The position numbers and the translations under genes were made by a program. Below the pieces are notes generated by a model, which had not been told where the DNA came from, did not search any database, and saw only the letters and a program-made list of their open reading frames with translations. 64,000 nucleotides of DNA from an uncultured Bacteroidia bacterium (GTDB lineage Bacteria; Bacteroidota; Bacteroidia; Bacteroidales; F082), in contig CADCGK010000008.1 in assembly GCA_902800965.1 (NCBI GenBank), positions 50,822 to 114,821 on the forward strand. The letters run 5' to 3'. Below, piece after piece: positions 16,033 to 23,472 of the stretch (position 1 is the first letter of the stretch; each line of letters starts with the position of its first letter).

Positions 16033-16954
16033 ACTATTAACTGCCAACTGCCAACTGCCAACTTTATTAGTTTTAGCTGCTGGCATGGGCTCACGTTACG
16101 GTGCCCTGAAGCAGATGGACGGCGTCGGTCCTAACAACGAGGCCATCCTCGATTATTCCATTTACGACGCCAAACGCGCCGGTTTCGGCAAGGTGGTCTT
16201 CGTCATCCGCGAGGACTTCGCCGAGGCTTTCAAGAAAGTGAACAACACCGAGAAATTCGGCATCCCCGTTGAATATGTCTATCAATCCCTCGACAAATTG
16301 CCGGAAGGCTTCAGCGTCCCTGAAGGGCGTGTGAAACCTTGGGGTACCTGCCATGCCGTCTTGATGGCCAAGGATGTGATTCACGAACCTTTTGCCGCCA
16401 TCAATGCCGACGACTTCTACGGCAAGGAAGCCTACGAGGTGCTGGCCAAATATCTCATGGAATGCGAAGGCAAGAAAGGCGCCTACAGCATGGTCGCCTA
16501 CAAGCTGCGCAACACCATGTCGGACTTCGGCACGGTGAGCCGTGGCATCTGCACCGCCGACGCTGAAGGCAACCTTCAGACCATCGTCGAGCGCACCGCC
16601 ATCGGTCATACCGAAGACGGCGGCGCAGCTTATACCGATGAGACCGGATCGCATCCCTTGGACATGGATTCTCTCGTTTCCATGAACTTCTTCGGCTTTA
16701 CGCCCGACTTCTTCGAATATTCCGAGAAGGGCTTTGTCGAGTTCCTGAAGGGACCTGCCCAGACCAACATCAAAGCCGAGTTCTTCATCCCGCTGATGGT
16801 CAACCAAAGCATCCACGATGGCTCAGCCAAGCTGAAAGTCTTGTCGAGCAACGCCTCCTGGTTTGGCGTCACCTACAAAGAAGACAAACCCGACGTGATG
16901 CGCAAGATCCGTGAATTGATCGAAAAAGGCGTTTATCCAAATAACCTATGGTAA
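16007..16954 (+). CDS. Sugar-phosphate nucleotidyltransferase in galactose operon
   Basis: A 315-residue nucleotidyltransferase with the signature VLAAGMGSRYGALKQMDGVG, where GxGxR...K is the nucleotide-binding loop. NADDFYG holds the metal-binding aspartate. It lies between galK and galM and no galT is in the window, so it may make the UDP-sugar from galactose-1-phosphate; this is inference. The only usable start is ATG 16007, inside the end of the previous gene. It adds an 18-residue leader (MNSEQTNCKLLTANCQLP) that is encoded partly by an out-of-frame end of the four-helix gene and partly by a heptamer array. Family members normally begin right at TLLVLAAGMG, so the original start seems to have been replaced. 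Confidence 0.82.
   Translation: MNSEQTNCKLLTANCQLPTLLVLAAGMGSRYGALKQMDGVGPNNEAILDYSIYDAKRAGFGKVVFVIREDFAEAFKKVNNTEKFGIPVEYVYQSLDKLPEGFSVPEGRVKPWGTCHAVLMAKDVIHEPFAAINADDFYGKEAYEVLAKYLMECEGKKGAYSMVAYKLRNTMSDFGTVSRGICTADAEGNLQTIVERTAIGHTEDGGAAYTDETGSHPLDMDSLVSMNFFGFTPDFFEYSEKGFVEFLKGPAQTNIKAEFFIPLMVNQSIHDGSAKLKVLSSNASWFGVTYKEDKPDVMRKIRELIEKGVYPNNLW
16037..16063. repeat. Heptamer array (AACTGCC) in the nucleotidyltransferase N-terminus
   Basis: Almost four units with a 7-base period, read in frame as LTANCQLPT. It is the inverse of the array at 15599. Confidence 0.85.
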
Positions 16955-16963
16955 GTAGTAATG

Positions 16964-17016
16964 GACGCGAGACACGAGACTTCGAGACGCGTGTCCCGTG
17001 TCTCGAGTCCCGAGTC
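16964..17016. repeat. Palindromic, GACACGAGAC-rich intergenic repeat
   Basis: GACGCGAGACACGAGAC on the left pairs imperfectly with GTGTCCCGTGTCTCGAGTC on the right, with further GAGTC/GACTC units. It lies between the nucleotidyltransferase stop and galM. A similar GTCCCGTGTCCCGCGTCC stretch occurs in the DUF3987 gene at about 57493. Confidence 0.6.
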
Positions 17017-17029
17017 AAATACCTGAACT

Positions 17030-18082
17030 ATGAACATCGACGTGAAAGTCTGGGGCAAAACCCCTGACGGCAAAGACATCAAGCTCTATACCTTGACCAA
17101 CAGCAACGGCATCAAGGTGCAGCTGAGCGACATCGGCGCAGGCATCGTCAGCATCATGACGCCTGACCGTAACGGCCATTTGGACGACATTGTGCTGGGC
17201 TATCCCAATGCGTCGGATTACTATGGCGATGGTCCCTGTGCAGGCAAGGTCCCAGGTCGTTTCGCCAACCGCATCGCCAACGGCCGTTTCAAGATAGACG
17301 ACAATGAATACCAACTAGAGATTAATACCGGTGACGGCAAGCACCACCTCCATGGTGGCAGCATCGGTTTTGCCAACCAGAAATGGGCCAGTCGTATCAG
17401 TGGCGAAAGCGTGGTGTTCACCTACCTCAGCGCCGACGGCGAAGCGGGCTATCCGGCCGAGTTGGTGGCCAAGGTGTATTACACACTCAACGACGAAAAC
17501 GAGCTGAACATCCGGCTCTGCGCCTATTCGTCGGATACGACCATCGTGAACCTCACCAATCATACCTACTTTAATTTAAAAGGCGAAGGCAATGGCGACA
17601 TCCTTGACCATAAGTTGAAGTTGAACGCCTCGCGTTTCCTCCCTGCCACCAACGAGCTGATCACCACAGGTGAGATGGCTCCCGTGGCCGATACGCCGAT
17701 GGATTTCACCGAAGGCAAACTCATCGGCCAAGACATCAAAAAGCCCTTCCCGGACCTGGTCAACGGCAAAGGCTATGACAGCTGCTGGGTCATCGACGGC
17801 ATCGCCAAGGACAAGCTTTGTCTGGCAGCCGAACTATCCCATGAAGGGTCTGGCCGTATGGTGAAGATCTATACCACGCAACCCGGCGTGCAGGTCTATA
17901 CCGGCAACTGGCTAAGTGGCTGCCCAAAAGGCAAGAACGGCCATGTCTATGAGGACTATTCAGGCGTCGCCTTGGAGTGTCAAGCCCTCCCCGACTCGCC
18001 TAACAAGCCCAACTTCCCCAACACCTTCCTGCGTGCTGGCGACGAATACAAAGAGATTATCATCTTCAAATTTATAAACTGA
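17030..18082 (+). CDS. galM: Aldose 1-epimerase (galactose mutarotase)
   Basis: Interconverts alpha- and beta-anomers of galactose and glucose, feeding alpha-galactose to GalK. Family blocks: GRFANRIANGRF, KHHLHGG (first catalytic-site His), NLTNHTYFNL (second His region), DTPMDFTEG, and the C-terminal YSGVALECQALPDSPN with the catalytic glutamate. The length is 350 residues. There is no signal peptide, so it is cytoplasmic. The transporter gene starts six bases after its stop. Confidence 0.95.
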   Translation: MNIDVKVWGKTPDGKDIKLYTLTNSNGIKVQLSDIGAGIVSIMTPDRNGHLDDIVLGYPNASDYYGDGPCAGKVPGRFANRIANGRFKIDDNEYQLEINTGDGKHHLHGGSIGFANQKWASRISGESVVFTYLSADGEAGYPAELVAKVYYTLNDENELNIRLCAYSSDTTIVNLTNHTYFNLKGEGNGDILDHKLKLNASRFLPATNELITTGEMAPVADTPMDFTEGKLIGQDIKKPFPDLVNGKGYDSCWVIDGIAKDKLCLAAELSHEGSGRMVKIYTTQPGVQVYTGNWLSGCPKGKNGHVYEDYSGVALECQALPDSPNKPNFPNTFLRAGDEYKEIIIFKFIN

Positions 18083-18088
18083 CTAAAA

Positions 18089-19381
18089 ATGGAAAACAAG
18101 AAAAATTACACCATCCCTATCATCGTGATGATCCTGCTGTTTGGCATGATTTCCTTCGTGACCAACTTGGCATCTCCGATGGGCGACATCCTTAAGAACC
18201 AGTTCAACATCCCGAACTGGCAAGGTACCTTGGGCGTTTTCGCCAACTTCATCGCCTATGCCGTGATGGGCATTCCTGCCGGCAACCTCCTGCAGAAAAA
18301 AGGCTACAAGAAGACGGCTTTGATCGCTGTCATCGTCGGCTTCGTCGGCGTCGGCATCCAGACCCTTTCCGGCGTCTTCGGCAGCTTCGGCATCTATCTC
18401 CTCGGCGCTTTTGTGGCTGGCTTCAGCATGTGCCTGCTCAACACTGTCGTTAACCCGATGCTGAACAAGCTGGGCGGCGGCGGCAACAAAGGCAACCAGC
18501 TGATCCAAATCGGCGGCACCTTCAACTCCTTGTGCGGCACTGCCGTCATCATCATCACGGGATTGCTGATCCCCAGCATCATGGATGCCAAGATCAGCGA
18601 CGTGTTCCCGTTGATGTACACCGCCTTGGGCATCTTCGCTTTTGCCTTCCTTGTCATCTTGCTTACCAAGATCCCTGAGAACGAGCAGAAACAGGAGGCC
18701 GTCTCGCAGGTCGAAAAAGGCAAAGGCCCCATGGCTTTCCGTCACTTTGTGTTGGGTGCCATCGCCATCTTCATCTATGTGGGCGTTGAAGTCGGCATTC
18801 CGAATGTCTTGAACAAATGGCTCCAGAATCCTGAACTGAACGTGTTGGGCGCTGGCGTCAATGCTGAAGCTGTAGCTGGATCCGTGGCTGCCACCTATTG
18901 GTTCCTGATGCTGGTCGGTCGTCTGATCGGTGGTATCATCGGCAACAAGGTATCCGCCAAGGCCATGCTTACCGTGGTGTCGCTGGTCGGCATCGTGCTG
19001 ACGCTGTTGGCCATGTTCGGACCTCAGACCATGGTGAAGTTCCCCGCCTTCAACGGCGCACATGGCTTCGGCATGGAAAGCATCCCGCTTAATGCTGCCT
19101 TCCTTGTCTGCATCGGTCTCTGCACTTCGGTGATGTGGGGCGGTATCTTCAACCTCGCTGTTGAAGGATTGGGCAAATACACCGAGAAAGCCTCTGGCAT
19201 CTTCATGGCTCTGGTCTGCGGTGGCGGCATCCTGCCTCTGCTCCAGAACGCCATCGTCGATGGTCTGGGCGGTACGGGTTACCTCCAAAGTTACTGGGTG
19301 ATCGTCGTCGGCCTGGCCTTCCTGTTGTTCTACGCCATCTGGGGTTCCAAGAACGTTAACAAAGACATTAAGGTCGATTAA
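18089..19381 (+). CDS. FHS-family sugar:H+ symporter (glucose/galactose type)
   Basis: A 430-residue MFS transporter with about 12 membrane segments. The N-terminus (IPIIVMILLFGMISFVTNL) and ANFIAYAVMGIPAGNLLQKKGYKK are typical of the fucose/galactose-glucose (FHS) subfamily. It follows galM by six bases as the last gene of the galK operon, so galactose or glucose uptake is the likely role. The Gly-rich loop LGGGGNKGNQLIQ is a common feature of Bacteroidota members. Confidence 0.9.
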   Translation: MENKKNYTIPIIVMILLFGMISFVTNLASPMGDILKNQFNIPNWQGTLGVFANFIAYAVMGIPAGNLLQKKGYKKTALIAVIVGFVGVGIQTLSGVFGSFGIYLLGAFVAGFSMCLLNTVVNPMLNKLGGGGNKGNQLIQIGGTFNSLCGTAVIIITGLLIPSIMDAKISDVFPLMYTALGIFAFAFLVILLTKIPENEQKQEAVSQVEKGKGPMAFRHFVLGAIAIFIYVGVEVGIPNVLNKWLQNPELNVLGAGVNAEAVAGSVAATYWFLMLVGRLIGGIIGNKVSAKAMLTVVSLVGIVLTLLAMFGPQTMVKFPAFNGAHGFGMESIPLNAAFLVCIGLCTSVMWGGIFNLAVEGLGKYTEKASGIFMALVCGGGILPLLQNAIVDGLGGTGYLQSYWVIVVGLAFLLFYAIWGSKNVNKDIKVD

Positions 19382-19512
19382 CGGCGAATTAAACGAACGG
19401 CGAATTAAACGAATTAGACGAACGGCGAATTGAACGAATTAACCGAACGGCGAATTGAACGAATTAAACGAAAAGAAATAATTCGTAAAATTTGTAAAAT
19501 TCGCCGTTAAAC
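19381..19512. repeat. Tandem CGAACGGCGAATT... array with an inverted copy
   Basis: Three to four imperfect copies of a unit of about 25 bases (CGAACGGCGAATTGAACGAATTAA) up to about 19471. An inverted, degenerate copy (TTCGTAAAATTTGTAAAATTCGCCGTT) follows at 19481-19507. The stretch fills the gap between the convergent transporter and DUF1846 genes and could fold into a long hairpin that stops transcription from both sides. Confidence 0.8.
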
Positions 19513-19521
19513 TTAAGCCGT

Positions 19522-20985
19522 TCATTTCTTTCTCACCGGATCACAGGTCAGCCCCACCTTGAGTTTGCTGAAGATCTTGCGATCGACCTCGCTGAGCATC
19601 ACGGTGGAATGCACCTGACAACCTTCAAACTGCGGGAGGACTTCCAAAGCTCTCCTGCAGTTTTCGTTTTCGGGACTGAGCACCGAAAGGGCGATCAGCA
19701 CCTCGTCGGTATGGAGCCTGGGATTGTTGCCTCTGAGATAATCGACCTTCGTCTTCTGAATGGGCTCGATCATATACTGCGGAATGAGCTTCAGGTCGTG
19801 GTCGATGCCGGCTAGGTATTTCGTGGCATTGAGGATCAAGGCGGCGCTGGGTCCTAACAGCGAGCTGGTCTCAGCCGTGATGATGGTGCCGTCGGCGAGC
19901 TCGATGGCAGAGCAGTCCACCCCGCTCCTCTCCTTGCGTTCCCTGGCGGCGACGACGCACTTGCGGTCCTCGACGGTGATCTTGGCTTGGTTGAGCAGCA
20001 CTTTGATCTTCTTGACCTCGCTCTCGTTGCAGCCACCTTCGGCCATGGTGTTCAAGGCGGTGAAATAACGGCGAATGATCTCGTCTTTGGCGGCTTTGCA
20101 GCACACCTCGTCGTCGCTGATGCAGAACCCAACCATGTTCACTCCCATGTCGGTAGGCGACTTGTAGGGACACTTTCCGAAGATGCCTTCAAACAGGGCA
20201 TTCAGCACGGGGAAGATCTCGATGTCGCGGTTATAGTTGACGGCAATCTTGCCGTAGGCATCCAGATGGAACGGGTCGATCATGTTCACGTCGTTGAGGT
20301 CGGCGGTTGCAGCCTCGTAAGCCATGTTGACGGGGTGCTTCAAAGGCAGGCTCCACACTGGGAAGGTCTCGAACTTGGCGTAGCCGGCGTTGATGCCGCG
20401 CTTCTGCTCGTTATAGAGCTGGCTGAGGCACACGGCCATCTTGCCGCTGCCGGGACCGGGAGCCGTGACGATGACCAAAGGCCTGGTGGTCTCCACATAG
20501 TCGTTCTTGCCAAAACCTTCGTCGGAGTCGATCAACGCCACGTTGTGCGGATAGCCGTCGATGAGGTAATGGTAATAGGCTTTGATCCCGAGATGCTCCA
20601 GACGGTTGTGGAAGGCCGCCGCACTGCTCTGGCCGTTGAAATGGGTGATGACCACGCCGCTCACCAGGAAACCGCGCTTCATGAACTCGTTCCTCAGCCT
20701 CAGCACATCCACATCGTAGGTGATGCCAAGGTCGTTGCGGATCTTGTTCTTCTCGATGTCGGTAGCGCTGATGACGATGATGATCTCGGCACTGTCGCTG
20801 AGGTTTTGAAGCATGCGCAGCTTGCTGTCGGGTTGGAAACCGGGTAACACACGACTGGCGTGATGGTCATCAAAAAGCTTACCCCCCAGTTCCAGGTATA
20901 GCTTGTTGCCGAACTGTCCGATCCGCTCGCGGATGTGTTCGGACTGTATCTTCAGATACTTCTCGTTGTCAAATCCGTTTTTCAT
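19522..20985 (-). CDS. DUF1846 (UPF0371) protein
   Basis: A 487-residue cytoplasmic protein of the DUF1846 family. Recognisable stretches are GFDNEKYLKIQSEHI at the start, YLELGGKLFDDHHASRVLPG, IIIVISATDIEKNKIR, VTAPGPGSGKMAVCLSQLY (P-loop-like) and KFETFPVWSLPLKHPVN. The biochemical role is not established. ATG 20985 is chosen over the frame start at 20997 because a TAAATTTG -7 box (20994-21001) overlaps the longer start. Confidence 0.9.
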   Translation of the reverse strand: MKNGFDNEKYLKIQSEHIRERIGQFGNKLYLELGGKLFDDHHASRVLPGFQPDSKLRMLQNLSDSAEIIIVISATDIEKNKIRNDLGITYDVDVLRLRNEFMKRGFLVSGVVITHFNGQSSAAAFHNRLEHLGIKAYYHYLIDGYPHNVALIDSDEGFGKNDYVETTRPLVIVTAPGPGSGKMAVCLSQLYNEQKRGINAGYAKFETFPVWSLPLKHPVNMAYEAATADLNDVNMIDPFHLDAYGKIAVNYNRDIEIFPVLNALFEGIFGKCPYKSPTDMGVNMVGFCISDDEVCCKAAKDEIIRRYFTALNTMAEGGCNESEVKKIKVLLNQAKITVEDRKCVVAARERKERSGVDCSAIELADGTIITAETSSLLGPSAALILNATKYLAGIDHDLKLIPQYMIEPIQKTKVDYLRGNNPRLHTDEVLIALSVLSPENENCRRALEVLPQFEGCQVHSTVMLSEVDRKIFSKLKVGLTCDPVRKK

Positions 20986-20993
20986 AACGGATT

Positions 20994-21001
20994 GCAAATT
21001 T
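20994..21001 (-). promoter_or_regulatory. -7 box TAAATTTG of DUF1846 gene
   Basis: TAnnTTTG match that ends 8 bases before the chosen ATG, again predicting a near-leaderless transcript as for aat. Confidence 0.45.
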
Positions 21002-21022
21002 AATGTATTCTAGGATAGCTTT

Positions 21023-21925
21023 TTATTTCTCTTGAAAAAAAAGTTTTATGTCCTCTTCTTTCATGTTCCGAAGTCCGTATTCATGAACCAGATGGCCGTC
21101 TTCGAGCATCACGAGGATCGGGAAAATGCCGTTGTTGACCTTCAGCAACCGTTTCACGTCATCATAGATTACATACGGATAACGTGTCGATTCGGAAGTG
21201 CTGAAGAATTGCTCCACGCCTTCCTCCGTTCCCATGAAGATGTACAGGACATCGTCTTCGGGGAAGCCGTAATACGATTGCATTAAACTCAGCTTTTGGG
21301 CAGTCAACTTGCAATACTCGCATCCCGTTGAAAAGATGCCGACCACCTTCTTCCCTTCTTGGAGCCCAAGACTGTTCAAAGGCGGATCTTGTAGGGCTTC
21401 ATTGAAAAGCTCCACTTGCAGGTCGTGGTTGTCGTTGTACGAAGGAGTGTAATTGTCGGGTGGCGATACAATGAAGACTGCGACGCAACACGCCACCACC
21501 ACTCCTGCCAAGGCTAACCAATCGTGTTTGAAGCGCCATCCTTTTGCCTTGTAAACTAGTGCGAAAAGGCCTAACAGCACCCCATTCTTGATGATGGATT
21601 GCCATGGGTTGAATTGCAGATAGTCTCCGAAGCAATGGCAGTTGTCGGTCCTGCCCAATGCCAAGGCGTAAGCCAGCAAACCAGTATAGACGAGGAGCAT
21701 CAACACGCTGCCCCACCACATCAATTTATGGAAGCAGTTGGAGACCAAACCGATACCCAACACCAACTCCGCAATGATAGCGGCTCTGGCAACCAAGAAT
21801 GAGATGTTGAGACTGAAGAAATGGTAGCTGTAGATATAAATCTCGAACTTGTCCATGTCGGCGATCTTCAGGATGGCCGAGACGATGAACAGGATCCCGA
21901 GCAGGATTTTCAAGATTTTACTCAC
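21023..21925 (-). CDS. MauE/DoxX-type membrane protein with thioredoxin-like domain
   Basis: A 300-residue protein. Four membrane segments fill residues about 1-150, including the DoxX/MauE stretch ILGILFIVSAILKI and NCHCFGDYLQF. The C-terminal half is a periplasmic thioredoxin-like domain with GIFSTGCEYCKLTAQKL, where CEYC takes the place of the CxxC redox pair. This combination is common in Bacteroidota and points to thiol-disulfide exchange across the envelope; partners are unknown. The upstream small lipoprotein gene overlaps it by four bases (ATGA), so they are translated together. Confidence 0.82.
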   Translation of the reverse strand: MSKILKILLGILFIVSAILKIADMDKFEIYIYSYHFFSLNISFLVARAAIIAELVLGIGLVSNCFHKLMWWGSVLMLLVYTGLLAYALALGRTDNCHCFGDYLQFNPWQSIIKNGVLLGLFALVYKAKGWRFKHDWLALAGVVVACCVAVFIVSPPDNYTPSYNDNHDLQVELFNEALQDPPLNSLGLQEGKKVVGIFSTGCEYCKLTAQKLSLMQSYYGFPEDDVLYIFMGTEEGVEQFFSTSESTRYPYVIYDDVKRLLKVNNGIFPILVMLEDGHLVHEYGLRNMKEEDIKLFFQEK

Positions 21926-22314
21926 GGTTTCCCGCCGTTTCCGGAGTTATTATTGTTGTTATTATTGCTATTGTTGTTGTGCCCACCGCCGAACAGCTGG
22001 TTATAGATGCGTTCGAACCATGTTCCTTCGGGCGACTTGGGATCCACTTCCCTGCAGGTCACCTGGCCCCACCCGGTAATCTCTCTTGCCTTGTCGCTAC
22101 AGTTGCCGTGTTCGATGATGTAAAGGTTATAGTTGTCGCGTGCGTCCCAAGCCTCAATCTGCTCTTCCGTCATGGCACCTACATCTAGGTCTTCACCTAA
22201 AGAGATGTCCTCGCCTTCGACGTAGGCGTAGCATTGACAGTACTTGTTTTTCTGACAGGAACCGAGGCCTATCAACAGGACCGACAATGCCGCTATCATC
22301 AAAAATCTTTTCAT
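21922..22314 (-). CDS. Small lipoprotein with poly-Asn tail
   Basis: A 130-residue protein beginning MKRFLMIAALSVLLIGLGSCQ, a lipoprotein signal with cleavage before Cys. It has five further cysteines (CQCY, GNCSDKA, TCREV) that could form disulfides. The C-terminus is GGGH followed by a nearly unbroken run of Asn encoded by an AAT/AAC microsatellite (about 21945-21985), whose length is likely variable. Start ATG 22314 is chosen over the frame start at 22332. The ATGA overlap with the DoxX/thioredoxin-like gene suggests a shared envelope redox job. No family is recognised. Confidence 0.7.
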   Translation of the reverse strand: MKRFLMIAALSVLLIGLGSCQKNKYCQCYAYVEGEDISLGEDLDVGAMTEEQIEAWDARDNYNLYIIEHGNCSDKAREITGWGQVTCREVDPKSPEGTWFERIYNQLFGGGHNNNSNNNNNNNSGNGGKP

Positions 22315-22359
22315 GTTCGGGATTTTTTGCAAAAATACAAAAAAAAGTTTGTTTCGGGC

Positions 22360-22827
22360 TCAATAACCTTTGATTTGTTTTTCCACGTCGCGTTTCGAGT
22401 CCTTGCTCTTCAAGGATTCGCGCTTGTCGTAATAATGCTTGCCTCGTGCCAAGGCGATGTTGAGTTTGGCCAGTCCCTTCTCGTTGATGAAGAGCAGCAC
22501 AGGGATGATGGTCAAGCCTTTCTCTTGGACTTTGGTCTTGAGTTTGCGCAGTTCGCGTTCGGTGAGCAGCAGCTTGCGGTCGCGTTTTGGGTCGTGGTTG
22601 TTGTAGGTGCCTTTGTCGTATTCGGCGATGTGCATGCCTACCACAAACAGCTCATCCCCTTTATAGGTGCAGTAGGATTCCGCCAGGCTGGCTTTGCCGT
22701 TGCGGATCGACTTGATTTCAGTGCCAGTAAGGACAATGCCGGCAGTGAGCGTTTCCATCAGGAAATACTCATGTTCGGCGCGCTTGTTTTTGATGTTGAT
22801 ATTGTTGTTGCTAGTTTTCTTATCCAT
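22360..22827 (-). CDS. smpB: SsrA-binding protein
   Basis: Binds tmRNA and loads it on stalled ribosomes for trans-translation. The 155-residue sequence has the family blocks [54 protein letters not shown] and [12 protein letters not shown], with the usual basic C-terminal tail ([14 protein letters not shown]). A short Asn/Ile-rich N-terminal extension (SNNNINIKN) is unimportant. No tmRNA gene was recognised in the window. Confidence 0.96.
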   Translation of the reverse strand: MDKKTSNNNINIKNKRAEHEYFLMETLTAGIVLTGTEIKSIRNGKASLAESYCTYKGDELFVVGMHIAEYDKGTYNNHDPKRDRKLLLTERELRKLKTKVQEKGLTIIPVLLFINEKGLAKLNIALARGKHYYDKRESLKSKDSKRDVEKQIKGY

Positions 22828-22838
22828 TTTGATTCATC

Positions 22839-23390
22839 CTATAAAGTCCAGCAATAACCCATTCTGACAACGTATGGGCTGGCGTATGGACTTGTAGCAT
22901 AGCCATAATCGTCGAAGATCCACGAAAGATTGAGAAGGAAGGCATAAAACACGTATGAAGTGTTGTAATAATGCCGGTAACCCACGCCTGCAAAGACGGT
23001 ATTGAACCAATCGGCATGGCCTTTGACCAGGCAGCAGAGCTCCTCGTCTTCTGCATGGACGTAAATGCCTCTGAAGATCTCATAGTTGGCATATACGGCT
23101 CCTGAGAAATAATGATAGCATACGCTGTAAGGGTTATAATAGCTGCGGAAGTGATAATCCAGATCGTATCCGAGGCGGATGCCGACTTCCAGGCTCCTTA
23201 TCGGCCGAAAGCCCAGTTGAGGAGCAATTCCGAGATGGAGGGTGTTGCCAGAAAACCCTGCTCCTATCTGGCCTCCGGTCACCAGTTTGCCTTTCATGTA
23301 ATCAGGTGAACCCCAAAGCTGAGCTTGGGCGGTCATCGGCAGGATCCCCATGAGCAATGCGAGTGTTACGATCGTGACAATTCTTTTCAT
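22839..23390 (-). CDS. Secreted, probable beta-barrel outer-membrane protein
   Basis: A 183-residue protein with a clear Sec signal (MKRIVTIVTLALLMGILPMTAQAQ, cut after AQA). The mature part has alternating short Gly- and Tyr-rich strands (GGQIGAGFSGN, HLGIAPQLGFRP, EVGIRLGYDL) and ends in an aromatic/hydrophobic residue (YCWTL), as in small outer-membrane barrels. No enzyme motif is seen. ATG 23390 is chosen because it starts the signal; the frame start at 23411 overlaps the -7 box at 23409-23416. Function is unknown. Confidence 0.7.
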   Translation of the reverse strand: MKRIVTIVTLALLMGILPMTAQAQLWGSPDYMKGKLVTGGQIGAGFSGNTLHLGIAPQLGFRPIRSLEVGIRLGYDLDYHFRSYYNPYSVCYHYFSGAVYANYEIFRGIYVHAEDEELCCLVKGHADWFNTVFAGVGYRHYYNTSYVFYAFLLNLSWIFDDYGYATSPYASPYVVRMGYCWTL

Positions 23391-23408
23391 GACAATACTA
23401 TTTTGAAG

Positions 23409-23416
23409 CAAAGATA
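23409..23416 (-). promoter_or_regulatory. -7 box TATCTTTG of barrel gene
   Basis: Perfect minus-strand match, with a TTTG 22 bases upstream (23439-23442). It is part of a divergent promoter region with the box at 23449. Confidence 0.6.
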
Positions 23417-23448
23417 GTTAATATTATACCAAGTAAGCCAAAAATAGC

Positions 23449-23456
23449 TAATTTTG
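23449..23456 (+). promoter_or_regulatory. -7 box TAATTTTG of beta-helix lipoprotein gene
   Basis: TAnnTTTG match 16 bases before the ATG at 23473. Confidence 0.5.
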
Positions 23457-23472
23457 TACCAAATTTTGTTTC

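Noticed and set aside
15599..16063. CRISPR-like repeats around the four-helix gene
   Set aside because: Units are 7 bases without spacers, and no cas genes are present.
18083..19288. 401-codon minus-strand frame opposite the sugar transporter
   Set aside because: Composition (His/Asp-rich) is typical of the antisense of a membrane protein gene; no start signal and no family.
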